Shown: positions 29,616 to 39,000 of the stretch, piece after piece
How the letters are laid out: every line of letters starts with the position of its first letter
How positions within the stretch are numbered: position 1 is the stretch's first letter
Origin: Niastella sp966212235
GTDB taxonomy: Bacteria; Bacteroidota; Bacteroidia; Chitinophagales; Chitinophagaceae
Assembly (NCBI GenBank): GCA_966212235.1
Contig: CBIHPP010000018.1
Coordinates: 62,001 to 126,000, forward strand
Reading direction: 5' to 3'
Length of the DNA stretch: 64,000 nt
Notes under the pieces: model-generated
What the model saw: only the letters and a program-made list of their open reading frames with translations
What the model was told of the DNA's origin: nothing
Databases searched by the model: none
Made by a program: the position numbers and the translations under genes

Positions 29616-29686
29616 AAAGCATGTGTTACTTGAATTGCAAATAATAGCAGAAATACAATTTTGGATTTAATTAATTTTTAGGTTTA

Positions 29687-29935
29687 CTACTTTTGATCTA
29701 CTAAACAAACAGCCGAAGGACAAATGGTGGAATGACCACCCTGTGATGTTCCAGCCCATGTATTGTCAATATGATAATTTGAAGAACCTTGAACTAATTA
29801 TTTCATCGAAATAAGTTTGCAATCTGTATTTTGAGTTGTATTTCCCCAAAAGGAGCCTGATAAAGGTTTTGTTTTAATTGAAACGGCGCAGCTAACAATA
29901 ACAATTACAGCTATGGCTGAAATTAATTATCTCAT
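29687..29935 (-). pseudogene. Dead copy of the small cysteine peptide
   Basis: Full-length 82-codon relic of the peptide family encoded at 30030, 30473 and 30922. It keeps the start codon, the hydrophobic leader (LISAIAVIVIVSCAV), the block SGSFWGNTTQNTDCKLIS and the C-terminus ICPSAVCLVDQK before its stop. Codon 3 is TAA and codon 46 is TAA, and the first conserved cysteine (FC/YC) is now W30. There is no frameshift, so decay by point mutation is recent or mild. Confidence 0.8.
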
Positions 29936-30029
29936 AAAATAAAATAGTACTTTGGTGTGTCGATGTTTGTTTAGTAAGTTTTATTCTATGGTGAACAGGA
30001 TTGTATCTGAGAACTCAATAAAATGTTGA

Positions 30030-30272
30030 TTAATTCTGATCTACTAAACGAATTGCTGTAGGACAATCTGTGGATGGACAGGTACAGCCTCCCCACCCAG
30101 TGTTAATAAAGAAATTGCTAGCGCCGGTAGTTTCCTTTTTTAATGAGATGATATGGCAGCCTACATTCGCAGTTGTAGATCCACAATATAGACCTCCTAA
30201 AGGTTTTGTTTTAAAAGCAAGGGCGCTGCTAACAATAACAATTACTGCTATGCCTGAAATTAATTTTCTCAT
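30030..30272 (-). CDS. Small exported cysteine peptide, copy 3 (DUF6520-like)
   Basis: 80 aa from the ATG at 30272 (MRKLISGIAVIVIVSSALAF), chosen because it matches the start and length of its paralogues; an upstream in-frame ATG at 30359 would spoil the signal. After the leader comes KTKPLGGLYCGSTT, CHIIS, a variable centre, and the invariant end CPSTDCPTAIRLVDQN. It has five cysteines where the sisters have four (extra one in GGCTC). It looks like the small secreted proteins annotated DUF6520 in Bacteroidota, a family of unknown function. Third intact member of a tandem array. Confidence 0.72.
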   Translation of the reverse strand: MRKLISGIAVIVIVSSALAFKTKPLGGLYCGSTTANVGCHIISLKKETTGASNFFINTGWGGCTCPSTDCPTAIRLVDQN

Positions 30273-30472
30273 AAGATAAATATTTGATTTTAGTATTTCG
30301 TGATTTAAATATATTAATTCATTACGAACGAAATTCCATCCACTTTTAAGTCGGTGCAAATCTGATTTGAGTCCTTAAATTTGATTCTATTTCAGTACTA
30401 ACTGTTAAAGCTATTGCAATAACCAATTAACTGCTAATAAACCTATTTTAGGGCAAAAAATCAACAAAATGT

Positions 30473-30715
30473 TTAATTCTCTTCTACTAAACGAACTGCT
30501 GTAGGGCAATCTGAAGCTGGGCAAGTAATACCATCCCACGTTTTAATAAAGGTATTTGTTATGCCGCTAGAAACTTCTCTTTTAAATGGAATTATATGGC
30601 AATTTGTATTTGCGGCTGTAGTGCTGCCACAAAAGGCTCCTCCTAAAGGTGCTTTAAAAGCAAGGGCGCCGCTAATAATAGCAATAACTGCTAAAGCTGA
30701 AATAACTCTTTTCAT
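30473..30715 (-). CDS. Small exported cysteine peptide, copy 2 (DUF6520-like)
   Basis: 80 aa. Leader MKRVISALAVIAIISGALAF with probable signal peptidase I cleavage near the end, then APLGGAFCGSTT, NTNCHIIPFKRE, a variable centre and CPASDCPTAVRLVEEN. Four cysteines at positions shared with the copy at 30922, enough for two disulfides. The repeat distance to the neighbouring copies is 443 and 449 bp, and the intergenic DNA is also related, so whole gene-plus-gap units were duplicated. Confidence 0.72.
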   Translation of the reverse strand: MKRVISALAVIAIISGALAFKAPLGGAFCGSTTAANTNCHIIPFKREVSSGITNTFIKTWDGITCPASDCPTAVRLVEEN

Positions 30716-30775
30716 GACAATAAAATATAATTATAGTGTAGCGATATTTTTAAATAAGATTTCTGTTATTGTGAA

Positions 30776-30811
30776 CAGAATTGCACCAATTTATAAGTTG
30801 GTGCAATTCTG
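30776..30811. terminator. Perfect 14-bp hairpin between peptide copies
   Basis: Arms 30776-30789 and 30798-30811 (CAGAATTGCACCAA and its complement), loop TTTATAAG. It lies downstream of the peptide gene at 30922 and upstream of the one at 30473. A decayed version of the same sequence (GTCGGTGCAAATCTG) is at the equivalent place near 30348-30362. There is no T-run, so it may be a processing or stability element rather than a terminator. Confidence 0.5.
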
Positions 30812-30921
30812 AATTTGATTCCTAAAATTGGTTCTATTTCATTAGCAATGTTAAAGCTTCTTGCAATTACAATTAATTAATAAAACCTATTTTAGGACAA
30901 TAGAAATCAATGACAAATTGA

Positions 30922-31167
30922 TTAATTCTGATCTACTAAACGAATTGCTGTAGGACAATCTGTAGACGGGCAGTTAACACCATCGAAATTACTTTTAATA
31001 AAGGTATTTGTTGCGCCAGTGGTAACTTCTTTTTTCAATGGAATTATATGGCAATTTGTATTTGCGGTTGTAGTACTGCCACAATAAGCTCCAGATAAAG
31101 GTGCTTTAAAAGCAAGGGCGCCGCTAACAATAGCGATAACTGCTAAAGCTGAAATAACTCTTTTCAT
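30922..31167 (-). CDS. Small exported cysteine peptide, copy 1 (DUF6520-like)
   Basis: 81 aa, leader MKRVISALAVIAIVSGALAF, then APLSGAYCGSTT, NTNCHIIPLKKE, FDGVNCPSTDCPTAIRLVDQN. Four conserved cysteines. First of the array in transcription order, 157 bp downstream of the thioredoxin-fold lipoprotein gene. The leader and both ends are nearly invariant between copies while the centre varies, which is a pattern seen in bacterial peptides that face changing partners. Function unknown. Confidence 0.72.
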   Translation of the reverse strand: MKRVISALAVIAIVSGALAFKAPLSGAYCGSTTTANTNCHIIPLKKEVTTGATNTFIKSNFDGVNCPSTDCPTAIRLVDQN

Positions 31168-31324
31168 AAAAATGTGTTTGAGAAAGGTTTATAAATTACC
31201 TACTCTTATTTTATAGTGGTTTTCGGTTTCCCCACTTTATTCAATAAAGATGAATCATAAGCGGCCTTTCTTATAAAACATTTCATTGAGTTTTCCTGGT
31301 CTTGCTTGCAAGTCAAGACACTAA

Positions 31325-31822
31325 TTATTGCAATGCAATATCTTTTAAGGTGCTTACATAGTTTTTTCCTTGAAGCACCTGTTTTAATTTCTTATTCCTG
31401 TCATATATGGCTATATATGGGACAGTTGTAGCGTTAAAATAATTTGCAAATGACATGTTGTGATCTATGCCTGCTTTAATGTTCGGGTACTTATTTAATT
31501 CGTACTTTTTAACATATTCTTTGAATGCCGGGTACTCACTCATACAAACCATATAAATATTAATGTCTTTTAGTGATTTTATATTCGAAGTCATAGCTCT
31601 TGTTTGTGCCCGGCAATAGGGACAGTTAGTTTGAAAAGCAAACAATATAGTGGGTTTGCCCGGGTCGCTGCTTGTGGTATTAAAATGGGTAAGGCTATCA
31701 TATGCAATCAGATCTACAGCTGGCATGGGTTTCCCTTCTAATCCGGTTTTAATAACATCCGGCTTTTTAGTCTGACAACTCCATAGCAATGTCACCACCA
31801 ATAAAATAGATGCAAGTTTCAT
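31325..31822 (-). CDS. TlpA/redoxin-like lipoprotein with CPYC active site
   Basis: 165 aa. Lipobox TLLWSC (C16), then a compact thioredoxin fold: strand KPTILFAFQTN, active site C67-P-Y-C70, strand INIYMVCMSE, and cis-proline TTVPYIAIYD. CPYC is a mildly oxidising or isomerase-like dipeptide (as in glutaredoxin), not the reducing CGPC of thioredoxin. It lies between the membrane protein at 31879 (56 bp) and the cysteine-peptide array. Together they look like a redox relay, and the peptides are candidate substrates. Confidence 0.82.
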   Translation of the reverse strand: MKLASILLVVTLLWSCQTKKPDVIKTGLEGKPMPAVDLIAYDSLTHFNTTSSDPGKPTILFAFQTNCPYCRAQTRAMTSNIKSLKDINIYMVCMSEYPAFKEYVKKYELNKYPNIKAGIDHNMSFANYFNATTVPYIAIYDRNKKLKQVLQGKNYVSTLKDIALQ

Positions 31823-31878
31823 TTAAATAAATTTTAGAATTCCTACACGTGACTCATCAGGTGTTTCTTTTTTTAATC

Positions 31879-32367
31879 TTACGAACGCTCCATCCTCTTT
31901 TGCATTCGTATGGCAACAAGTGATAGCAGAATCAATAAGCCATTAAAAACCAGGTGTCCTTTCCAGGATAATGCTTCTAATATTCCACCACAACTACAGG
32001 GTAGCTCGGGACTAATGGTAAACAGCGTAATAATATAGGCCGTAAAAAGGATCATTAATATCAGTGTTAGATATAGTCCTTTTAACCGGTAGCGTGGAAA
32101 AAATAATAAAAGCGCTATTATGAATTCGCCAATCGGCATTCCCCAGGCAACCACAGGTGCTATGGGTGCTAATATGGGAGATTCGTAAAGTTGTTCTGTA
32201 AAAACATCCAACTCCATTAATTTGCTTATTCCTGTGTATAGAAAGAGGGCCACAAAAAACAACGCAATGATCTCAATAAGTACACTTTTCTTCACCCAAG
32301 AAAAGTTAACTATCCTTTTAAAAGTATTATCCTTGTGCAAAGTGTCATTGGCTGATATATGTGTCAT
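31879..32367 (-). CDS. MauE/DoxX-type redox-associated membrane protein
   Basis: 162 aa with four membrane helices: IEIIALFFVALFLYTGISKL, IAPVVAWGMPIGEFIIALLL, LKGLYLTLILMILFTAYIIT and HLVFNGLLILLSLVAIRM. The conserved MauE-type motif PCSCGG precedes LSWKGHLVFN. MauE and DoxX-like proteins pass electrons across the inner membrane to periplasmic thiol proteins. Adjacent to a CPYC lipoprotein, it probably is the electron partner of that protein. First gene of the minus-strand peptide cluster; its leader contains palindromes (see 32368-32919). Confidence 0.82.
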   Translation of the reverse strand: MTHISANDTLHKDNTFKRIVNFSWVKKSVLIEIIALFFVALFLYTGISKLMELDVFTEQLYESPILAPIAPVVAWGMPIGEFIIALLLFFPRYRLKGLYLTLILMILFTAYIITLFTISPELPCSCGGILEALSWKGHLVFNGLLILLSLVAIRMQKRMERS

Positions 32368-32919
32368 AGATGTGGTTTTAAAAACCCGGGAGCCAGCAGG
32401 GGAGCGTCCATCCCATGCCTACTATGCGAATCCCTCACGTAAATAAATATTTACTGCATGAGATGCCCATACCGGCTTCCCGGTGATATATATATAATTA
32501 AAAAAAGGCTTTAACAGCATCCATAGTGTGGCACTATGAAATGACTATTAGTTTGTTTCGATTGCTAGTGGTTAAGAAGAAAAAATCAAGAGTAACTTTT
32601 GCCTGGTGGTTTAGGACTTGTTGTAATAGAAGAAATTTCGTGAAGTCGATTGATGATGATTCTTGTGATCATGATGGATAAAGTTTTTCTGACAATAAGG
32701 TTTCAATCATTCATTTTATTAGCTGCCGAAAAACCCTGGAAGGGGTGGTGATAGGGAGTGTTTTCTACCATCGTTCTCCTGGTCTCTCAGCCACCAACCC
32801 ATTCCCGCCGGGCTTTGTTTTTTATCGGTCGAACTAAAGAGCTTGTTTTCTAATCTGTAGGCAAGGTACAACCTCAAATGTATCGAATCGGTACAAAAAG
32901 GTATCGAATCCGGACTAAT
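32368..32919. other. 552-bp gap with two palindromes, no gene found
   Basis: Upstream of the MauE-type gene on the minus strand. It holds GTAAATA-AA-TATTTAC (32439-32454), 72 bp before the start codon, and CATAGTG-TGG-CACTATG (32522-32538), plus a short ACCGG-CTTC-CCGGT hairpin at 32471-32484. These may be binding sites for the AraC-type proteins encoded next door. I see no open frame with a credible start or signal peptide. Confidence 0.45.
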
Positions 32920-33336
32920 TCATGTTTTCTCTTCTGTGTACATTATTTCCTGCACATCGCTTTCATTATTACGCCATTGCTTTGGTGTAACGCCTGTCAA
33001 CTTCTTGAAACTCCTGTTGAAATTTGTTTTTGTTATGCCTAACCGGTCTGCGATCTTCTTGATCGGTAGCTCTGTGGTCTCCAGTAAATACTTTCCTTTT
33101 TCAATTCGTATGGAAGTTAAATACTCATAGAAGGTCATCTTGGTGACCAGCTTAAAACATCTTTTCAATGTTCCTTCATTACTGGCAACCATCCGGGCTA
33201 TGTCCTTTAAGGTATAACGCCGGTGATACTCTTTCTCTAAAATGCACCTGGCTGCATTAATTTTTTCAAGGTCATCCTTTTTAATTCGTGTCATTGGCAT
33301 GCGGATAAGGTTTTCGTTCACAATGGCAATTATCAT
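32920..33336 (-). CDS. Stand-alone AraC-type DNA-binding protein
   Basis: 138 aa consisting almost only of the two helix-turn-helix motifs of an AraC/XylS domain (YTLKDIARMVASNEGTLKRC and IKKIADRLGITKTNFNRS, ending KKLTGVTPKQWRNNE). There is no ligand-binding domain. It follows the unknown 151-aa gene after 19 bp, so the two are an operon and the unknown protein could supply the sensing function. It is closely related to the 118-aa AraC protein at 34076. Confidence 0.85.
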   Translation of the reverse strand: MIIAIVNENLIRMPMTRIKKDDLEKINAARCILEKEYHRRYTLKDIARMVASNEGTLKRCFKLVTKMTFYEYLTSIRIEKGKYLLETTELPIKKIADRLGITKTNFNRSFKKLTGVTPKQWRNNESDVQEIMYTEEKT

Positions 33337-33355
33337 TCGTTATTTAAATACCCGT

Positions 33356-33811
33356 TCACTCTTCAATAAACTCAAAGTAATAACGGGTATGTTGTATAAA
33401 TTCATTCGGCGTTGTCAATATGCGGGCTAAGGGATGGATGTTATCATTATTGTCTATCACAATCATCCTGTTCCCAATCTTACGAAAAGAGAGGGGATAC
33501 GTATCCGGGTCTCCAATATCGCAGACCAACAACGCTTTTCCAGCTTCATATAGATTGCTTAACTGGCCTGGTTGTATCTGTGCCAGGTCGGCTGCTTCCC
33601 TGATCCCGAAATCAAGAATGAAGTCCCGAATGGTATGTTCGTTGATGAAATATTCCAACGATTCTCCACTGCCGGCGCCCACCTTTCGGATGTGCGAGGC
33701 TACCAACAGGTTATTATTAATGCCTGTTGCCATACTTACTCCATAGGAGTTGGCATAAATGCCACCATGCTCGCAAATAAAATCTATTATATCGCTTTCG
33801 AGATATTCCAT
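33356..33811 (-). CDS. Unknown cytosolic protein, 151 aa
   Basis: I do not recognise this protein. No signal peptide or membrane helix. Notable segments are ICEHGGIYANSYGVSMATGI near the N-terminus, IREAADLAQIQPGQLSNLYE (helical), and MIVIDNNDNIHPLARILTTP near the end. It is acidic and probably globular. It is the first gene of a two-gene minus-strand operon with the AraC-type protein 19 bp downstream, so a co-sensor or modulator of that regulator is a reasonable guess. Confidence 0.55.
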   Translation of the reverse strand: MEYLESDIIDFICEHGGIYANSYGVSMATGINNNLLVASHIRKVGAGSGESLEYFINEHTIRDFILDFGIREAADLAQIQPGQLSNLYEAGKALLVCDIGDPDTYPLSFRKIGNRMIVIDNNDNIHPLARILTTPNEFIQHTRYYFEFIEE

Positions 33812-34075
33812 GAAACGATAATAGTTTTGATTTTTTTGCGCTACTGTATCAGGTTATGCTTCGTGTTGCATTACATGGGTATCAAATCCCTGTTGTTCGT
33901 TTAATGGGCCAATCAATTTGGAAGACGCTTCAATGTCTTTCGCTGGCCCTGGTTGTTCGCTTTAGAGTTGGGTGTGATTTCTTCTGCAATTTAAAAAGGT
34001 CTAAGTGTTGAATTGGAAATAAAAAGGGGCGATTTCAGATTATTTTTATTACCCTAATGGTTAACTATTATATAA

Positions 34076-34432
34076 TTACCCCTGGTCGTTATAATGGTCA
34101 TTGCGCCAATGCTTAGGTGTGGTGCCGGTCAATCTTTTAAACTGCCGGTTGAAATTCCTTTTATCGAGTCCAACCAGGTTTGAGATTATTTTCATGGATA
34201 GATCTGTGGTTTTCAGTAGTTTTTTTGCATGATCCATCCTGATTAAAGTCCAATAATGGTACAACGGCTCACCGGTAATAATTTTAAAGGCCGCTCTTAG
34301 CTTCAACTCATTGGTGCCTACCATATGTGCCAGCTTTGCAGCAGTGTGATGCTTGTCAAATTCGGTCTCTATTATTGACTTTACCTGCAAGGCCTTTTCA
34401 AAGTCCTCATAATTAAGATTTACGGTGCTCAT
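34076..34432 (-). CDS. Second stand-alone AraC-type DNA-binding protein
   Basis: 118 aa, two helix-turn-helix motifs (HTAAKLAHMVGTNELKLRAA and MKIISNLVGLDKRNFNRQ, ending KRLTGTTPKHWRND). Paralogue of the 138-aa protein at 32920; again no ligand-binding domain. It is divergent from the fructan locus starting at 34726, with a 293-bp shared gap holding phased ATTGAAT repeats, so it could regulate either the fructan locus or the peptide cluster. The 264-bp gap on its other side (33812-34075) shows nothing recognisable. Confidence 0.82.
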   Translation of the reverse strand: MSTVNLNYEDFEKALQVKSIIETEFDKHHTAAKLAHMVGTNELKLRAAFKIITGEPLYHYWTLIRMDHAKKLLKTTDLSMKIISNLVGLDKRNFNRQFKRLTGTTPKHWRNDHYNDQG

Positions 34433-34624
34433 GGCGGATAAGGTTACCTACCAAAGTGTAAAATGTGTCTGATTCCTGTGGGTAACTGTAAATTAGCAGG
34501 TTTTGCCCATATTAGATCGGGGCCTTTTTATATTTTAAAATTTCTATCATCTAAAAATATGTAGTCTTGATGGTTAGGTCACCTTTATCGTAACCGGGTT
34601 TATTTTTTTTATGTACTGCCAAAG

Positions 34625-34664
34625 ATTGAATCAAATTGAATCAATTCTGAAACGTATTGAATAA
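34625..34664. promoter_or_regulatory. Phased ATTGAAT direct repeats before the fructan locus
   Basis: ATTGAATCA at 34625-34633 and 34635-34643, and ATTGAATAA at 34656-34664. Starts are 10 and 21 bp apart, one and two helical turns, so all three face the same side of the helix. They lie 62 to 101 bp upstream of the first gene. Direct, phased half-sites are typical of AraC-type or response-regulator operators. Confidence 0.45.
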
Positions 34665-34725
34665 TCGATTTTTCAACCTTCCCGTATTTTTAGAAAATTA
34701 CGCTAACTGCTTATAACGATTGCTT

Positions 34726-36042
34726 ATGTCTCCTAAACTTGCCTGTGCAATGAAATGGGGCCTGCCTGTGCTTGCCCTGATCATGCTAACTGTATTTGCT
34801 TGTTCCAAAAAAAGCGTTACCGATAAAGGAACGCCTTACGATCCTTCCTCGCCGGTCACCATTAGTCGCATTTTCCCGGATAGTGGTGGCGTTAATACTC
34901 AGCTGATTATAAATGGTTCTAATTTTGGAACCGACACTTCTCAAATCAACGTATATATTAATGGCCACCGGGCGCCTTTAATTGGTTCGAATGGTTCTGC
35001 CCTCTATGTGTTAGTCCCTTCGAAATCCGGTTCGGGCGATGTTAAAGTGGTGGTGGGCGCTCCTACCCAGGAAGTGATTGCTCCGGTTCCATTTAAATAC
35101 ATTTTCTCCCCCCGTGTTAGCACATTGGCCGGTTTTACCGATAAAGATGGAAAGACGGCCATCGTGGATGGTCCTATCGACAAGGCGCAATTTGAAGAAC
35201 CTTACTGGCTGTGCTTTGATGATAATAAAAATATCTATCTGCTGGAAGAATACCGCGGATTGCGGTTTATCAATGCGGCTAAAACAGAAGTGTCTACAAA
35301 ATTCAGAACGGGTAATGGTATGGGCCGGCCGAGAACGCTTGCGTTTAATCCCACCTGGGATACCCTGTATATTACCAACGACCAATGGGATTGGACCGGT
35401 TTAAGTACGGCCATCGCTACCAAAGCGGATAACTTTACACGCTGGACTTCCCTCGTCTATAGTCAAACGACCAATGGCGGGGCCGCACATCCGCAAACCG
35501 GTGATTATTTCTTCAATGCCTATTCTACGGGCGCCATTTTTAAATGGGACAGGGCGGCCAAAGTGTCCAAAGAATTATACCGTATTGGTGATGTAAGCTG
35601 GGAGTTCAATGTTCAATTTGCGCCCAGCGGTGATTTCGCTTATATCGTTGTGATAAATCAGCATTATATCCTGAAGTCGATCTATAACCGCTCTACCGGG
35701 CAGTTGGAAACCCCGGTTCATTTTGTGGGTGGCAGAAGAAGCAGCGGTTATAAAGACGGGGTAGGTACGGATGCGCGATTCGACCAACCTATGCAGGGCG
35801 CCTTTGATGAGAATGATAATTTTTACCTGGCCGATGCGGAAAACCATTGCATTCGTAAAATAACACCGGAAGGTGTGGTAAGCACTTTTGCCGGCCGTCC
35901 TGACAATAGGGGGTATACTGACGGTACCTTACGCGATGCCCAGTTTAACCTGCCGCGGGGAATTATCTATGACCGGCAATCGGGAACTTTTTACGTGGCC
36001 GACCAGGTGAACAGGCGTATCAGAACCATCTCCACCGAATAA
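34726..36042 (+). CDS. IPT/TIG plus NHL-repeat surface lipoprotein of the fructan locus
   Basis: 438 aa from the ATG at 34726 (the in-frame TTG at 34720 adds two residues). Lipobox MLTVFAC followed by SKK. An IPT/TIG immunoglobulin-like domain at about 45-120 (ISRIFPDSGGVNTQLIINGS) is followed by NHL propeller repeats (GDYFFNAYSTGAIFKWDR, DENDNFYLADAENHCIRKIT, YDRQSGTFYVADQVNRRIRT). This architecture is common in SusCD loci of Bacteroidota as a glycan-binding surface protein. The susC gene starts 22 bp later, so it is first in the operon, an unusual place. Confidence 0.85.
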   Translation: MSPKLACAMKWGLPVLALIMLTVFACSKKSVTDKGTPYDPSSPVTISRIFPDSGGVNTQLIINGSNFGTDTSQINVYINGHRAPLIGSNGSALYVLVPSKSGSGDVKVVVGAPTQEVIAPVPFKYIFSPRVSTLAGFTDKDGKTAIVDGPIDKAQFEEPYWLCFDDNKNIYLLEEYRGLRFINAAKTEVSTKFRTGNGMGRPRTLAFNPTWDTLYITNDQWDWTGLSTAIATKADNFTRWTSLVYSQTTNGGAAHPQTGDYFFNAYSTGAIFKWDRAAKVSKELYRIGDVSWEFNVQFAPSGDFAYIVVINQHYILKSIYNRSTGQLETPVHFVGGRRSSGYKDGVGTDARFDQPMQGAFDENDNFYLADAENHCIRKITPEGVVSTFAGRPDNRGYTDGTLRDAQFNLPRGIIYDRQSGTFYVADQVNRRIRTISTE

Positions 36043-36064
36043 CCTTAACGCGAATACTGTCATT

Positions 36065-39000
36065 ATGAAATTATCAATAACCTTACTACTGCTTATGCTG
36101 AGTAGTTATATGACTACCCATGCCCAGGAATTCATACAGGTATCCGGTACTGTAATCGATGCCACCAATAACACGCTTACCGGGGTAAGCGTATCCATTA
36201 AAGACAGGGTAGGCGGCGGTGTTATGACGAACGATAAAGGTAGATATACCGTACGGGTTGAACCGTATAGTACGTTAATCTTCTCATACGTTGGTTTCGC
36301 CAGCCAGGAAATTAAGATTAGTAATAAAAGCCTGTTGAATGTAACACTGAAACCGGCTGATTCAAATGCCTTGTCGCAGGTAATAGTAACCGCTGCCGGT
36401 CCGCAGAAAAAGATCTCTGTTGTCGGCGCCATTTCATCCATAAACGTTGATGAATTGCGCACACCCACTGCCAATATCACAAATGGTCTGGCGGGCAATG
36501 TGCCGGGCATAATCGCTATGCAGGGATCGGGCGAACCGGGTAATAACCAGTCTGAATTCTGGATCCGCGGTATTTCAACATTCGGCGCCAATCAAAGTGC
36601 CCTGGTACTGGTAGATGGATTTGAACGGCCTTTTAATGAAATAAATATTGAGGACATTCAGTCTTTTTCAGTGTTAAAAGATGCATCCGCTACTGCCATT
36701 TATGGGTCAAGAGGCGCCAATGGAGTAGTGTTGATCACAACCAAAAGGGGCAAGGCCGGTAAAGTGAATATCGATGGAAAAATGGAGTATGGGTATTTAA
36801 CCCGAACGCGCACGCCGAAATTCGTTGATGGTTATACATACGCGCAACTGGTGAATGAAGCAAAGATGACGCGGAACCAGGAGCCCATCTATACGCCCAA
36901 TGAGCTTGATATCATCAAGGAGGGGCTGGACCCGGATCTGTATCCAAATGTGAACTGGCAGGATAAATTGCTTAAAAACGGCGCTAATATCTACAGGGCC
37001 GCCATTAATTTGTCTGGCGGGGCTTCCATTGCCCGGTATTTTGTTTCGGCCAGCTATGTTGATGAAGGCGGTATGTATAAAACCGATAAGGTACTGGAGG
37101 ATTACAAAACCAATGCGCACCTGTCTCGATGGAATTACCGCATTAACTACGATTTGGATATTTCCAGAACAACCACGCTGGCGTTGGGCGTTTCAGGCTT
37201 TTTGGAGAAACAAAACTTTCCCGGTTTAAATAACCTCAACATCTGGTATGCGTTGATTGGCCAGTCGCCGGTATCCATTCCCTTTATGTATTCCAATGGC
37301 CTTACGCCCGCGTATGGTACCGGTAACAGGACCAACCCCTGGGTGTTGGCCACGCAAACAGGATACCGCGAACATTGGGAAAATAAAACCGAATCGAACG
37401 TAACGCTGAACCAACGGTTGGATATGCTGACCCCGGGACTTCGGTTTACGGCACGACTGGCTTTTGACGCCAACAGCATGAACGATATCAACCGCATTAA
37501 ATGGCCTGAACAATATAATGTAGAACGCAGACGCGACAGGAACGGCAACCTTATTTTGCATCGCATTTCCACTGAGTCGTTGATGCACCAGGAAACAGGG
37601 TCGTGGGGCGAACGGGTTTACCAGGCCGAAGCTGAATTAGGGTATGGCCGGAACTTTGCCAGCAAGCACAACGTAGAAGGATTGCTTAAATATTTTGTAC
37701 GTGAACAGAGACAAACCCAGAACCTGGGAACGGATATTAGAAATGGATTACCCCGCCGTAATTTGTCTGTGGCCGGCCGCGCCATGTATGGTTATATGAA
37801 CCGCTACCTGGTGGAATTCAATTTTGGGTATACCGGTTCTGAGAATTTCAAAAAGGGCAATCAGTTCGGTTTCTTCCCTGCCGTTGCCGTGGGTTGGAAC
37901 ATCGCAGAAGAAAAATTTATTAAAAAGAAGTTTGACTGGCTCGACCTGTTCAAGATCCGTTATTCTATTGGCGAAGTGGGTAATGATAATTTCGGGGGAT
38001 TGCGTTTTGCCTACCTGAGCACCATAGAAGGTGGCGGCGGTTATAATTTTGGTGAGCCGGTAAGTCCGAATACATTTACCGGTCTCTATTATACGCAGGT
38101 AGCATCCGATGCGCTGACCTGGGAAGTAGCCCGCAAGCAGAACCTGGGTTTCGATATCAATATTCTGAATAATTTATTTTCCCTCACGTTCGACATCTTC
38201 CAGGAAACACGCCGGAACATTTATATACAAAGAAGTCAGTTGCCAAACATGGTAGGCATCAGCAGCCAGCCCTGGGCCAATGTAGGTAAAATGGATAACC
38301 GGGGGATCGACGGTAATTTTGGCGTTCGGAAAAAAATAGGCAACATCAATTTTAACCTCCGTGGAAATATCACTTATTATAAGAACAAGATCCTGGAGCG
38401 GGATGAGCAAGCCAACCCATATTCTTATTTGATGCAAAAGGGCTATCGCGCAGAACAAACAAGAGGACTAATCTCACTGGGCCTGTTTGCAGATTATGAA
38501 GAAATAAGGAACAGTCCGCGCCAAACTTTTGGTACCTACATGCCGGGCGATGTCAAATACAAAGATGTAAACGGGGATGGCATTATTAACAATGAAGACA
38601 TAGTGCCTATTGGCGCCAGTTGGCGGCCCGCGTTGGAATATGGCATGGGCCTGTCCGCATCGTGGAAACAGCTGGATGTGAATGTGCATTTTCAGGGCGC
38701 AGGACGTAATTCCTATTTTTTAAATGGGCCTACGGTATATCCTTTTGTAGAAGGCGCCTGGGGTAATATTCTAACGGAAGTAACTGCACCCGGCAGCCGA
38801 TGGATTGCAAAAGATATTGCCAAGGATGATCCCAGTGCAGAAAATCCAAAAGCGAAATACCCGCGTTTAAGTTACGGCGGCAATGCCAATAACTACCGGC
38901 CATCTACCTTCTGGATGCGGGATGGCGCTTACCTGCGTTTTAAAACATTGGATATCGGTTATACGGTGCCTGGGAAAATTGCCACAAAATTACGCTTCAG

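Noticed and set aside
30273..30359. N-terminal extension of the third cysteine peptide to ATG 30359
   Set aside because: It would add 29 polar residues before the hydrophobic leader and give a length unlike its two sisters, which are 80 and 81 aa.
29616..34432. Lanthipeptide or other RiPP cluster
   Set aside because: The peptides have standard signal-peptide leaders and no modification enzyme (LanM, radical SAM, YcaO) or peptide-cleaving ABC transporter is present; a disulfide-peptide reading fits better.
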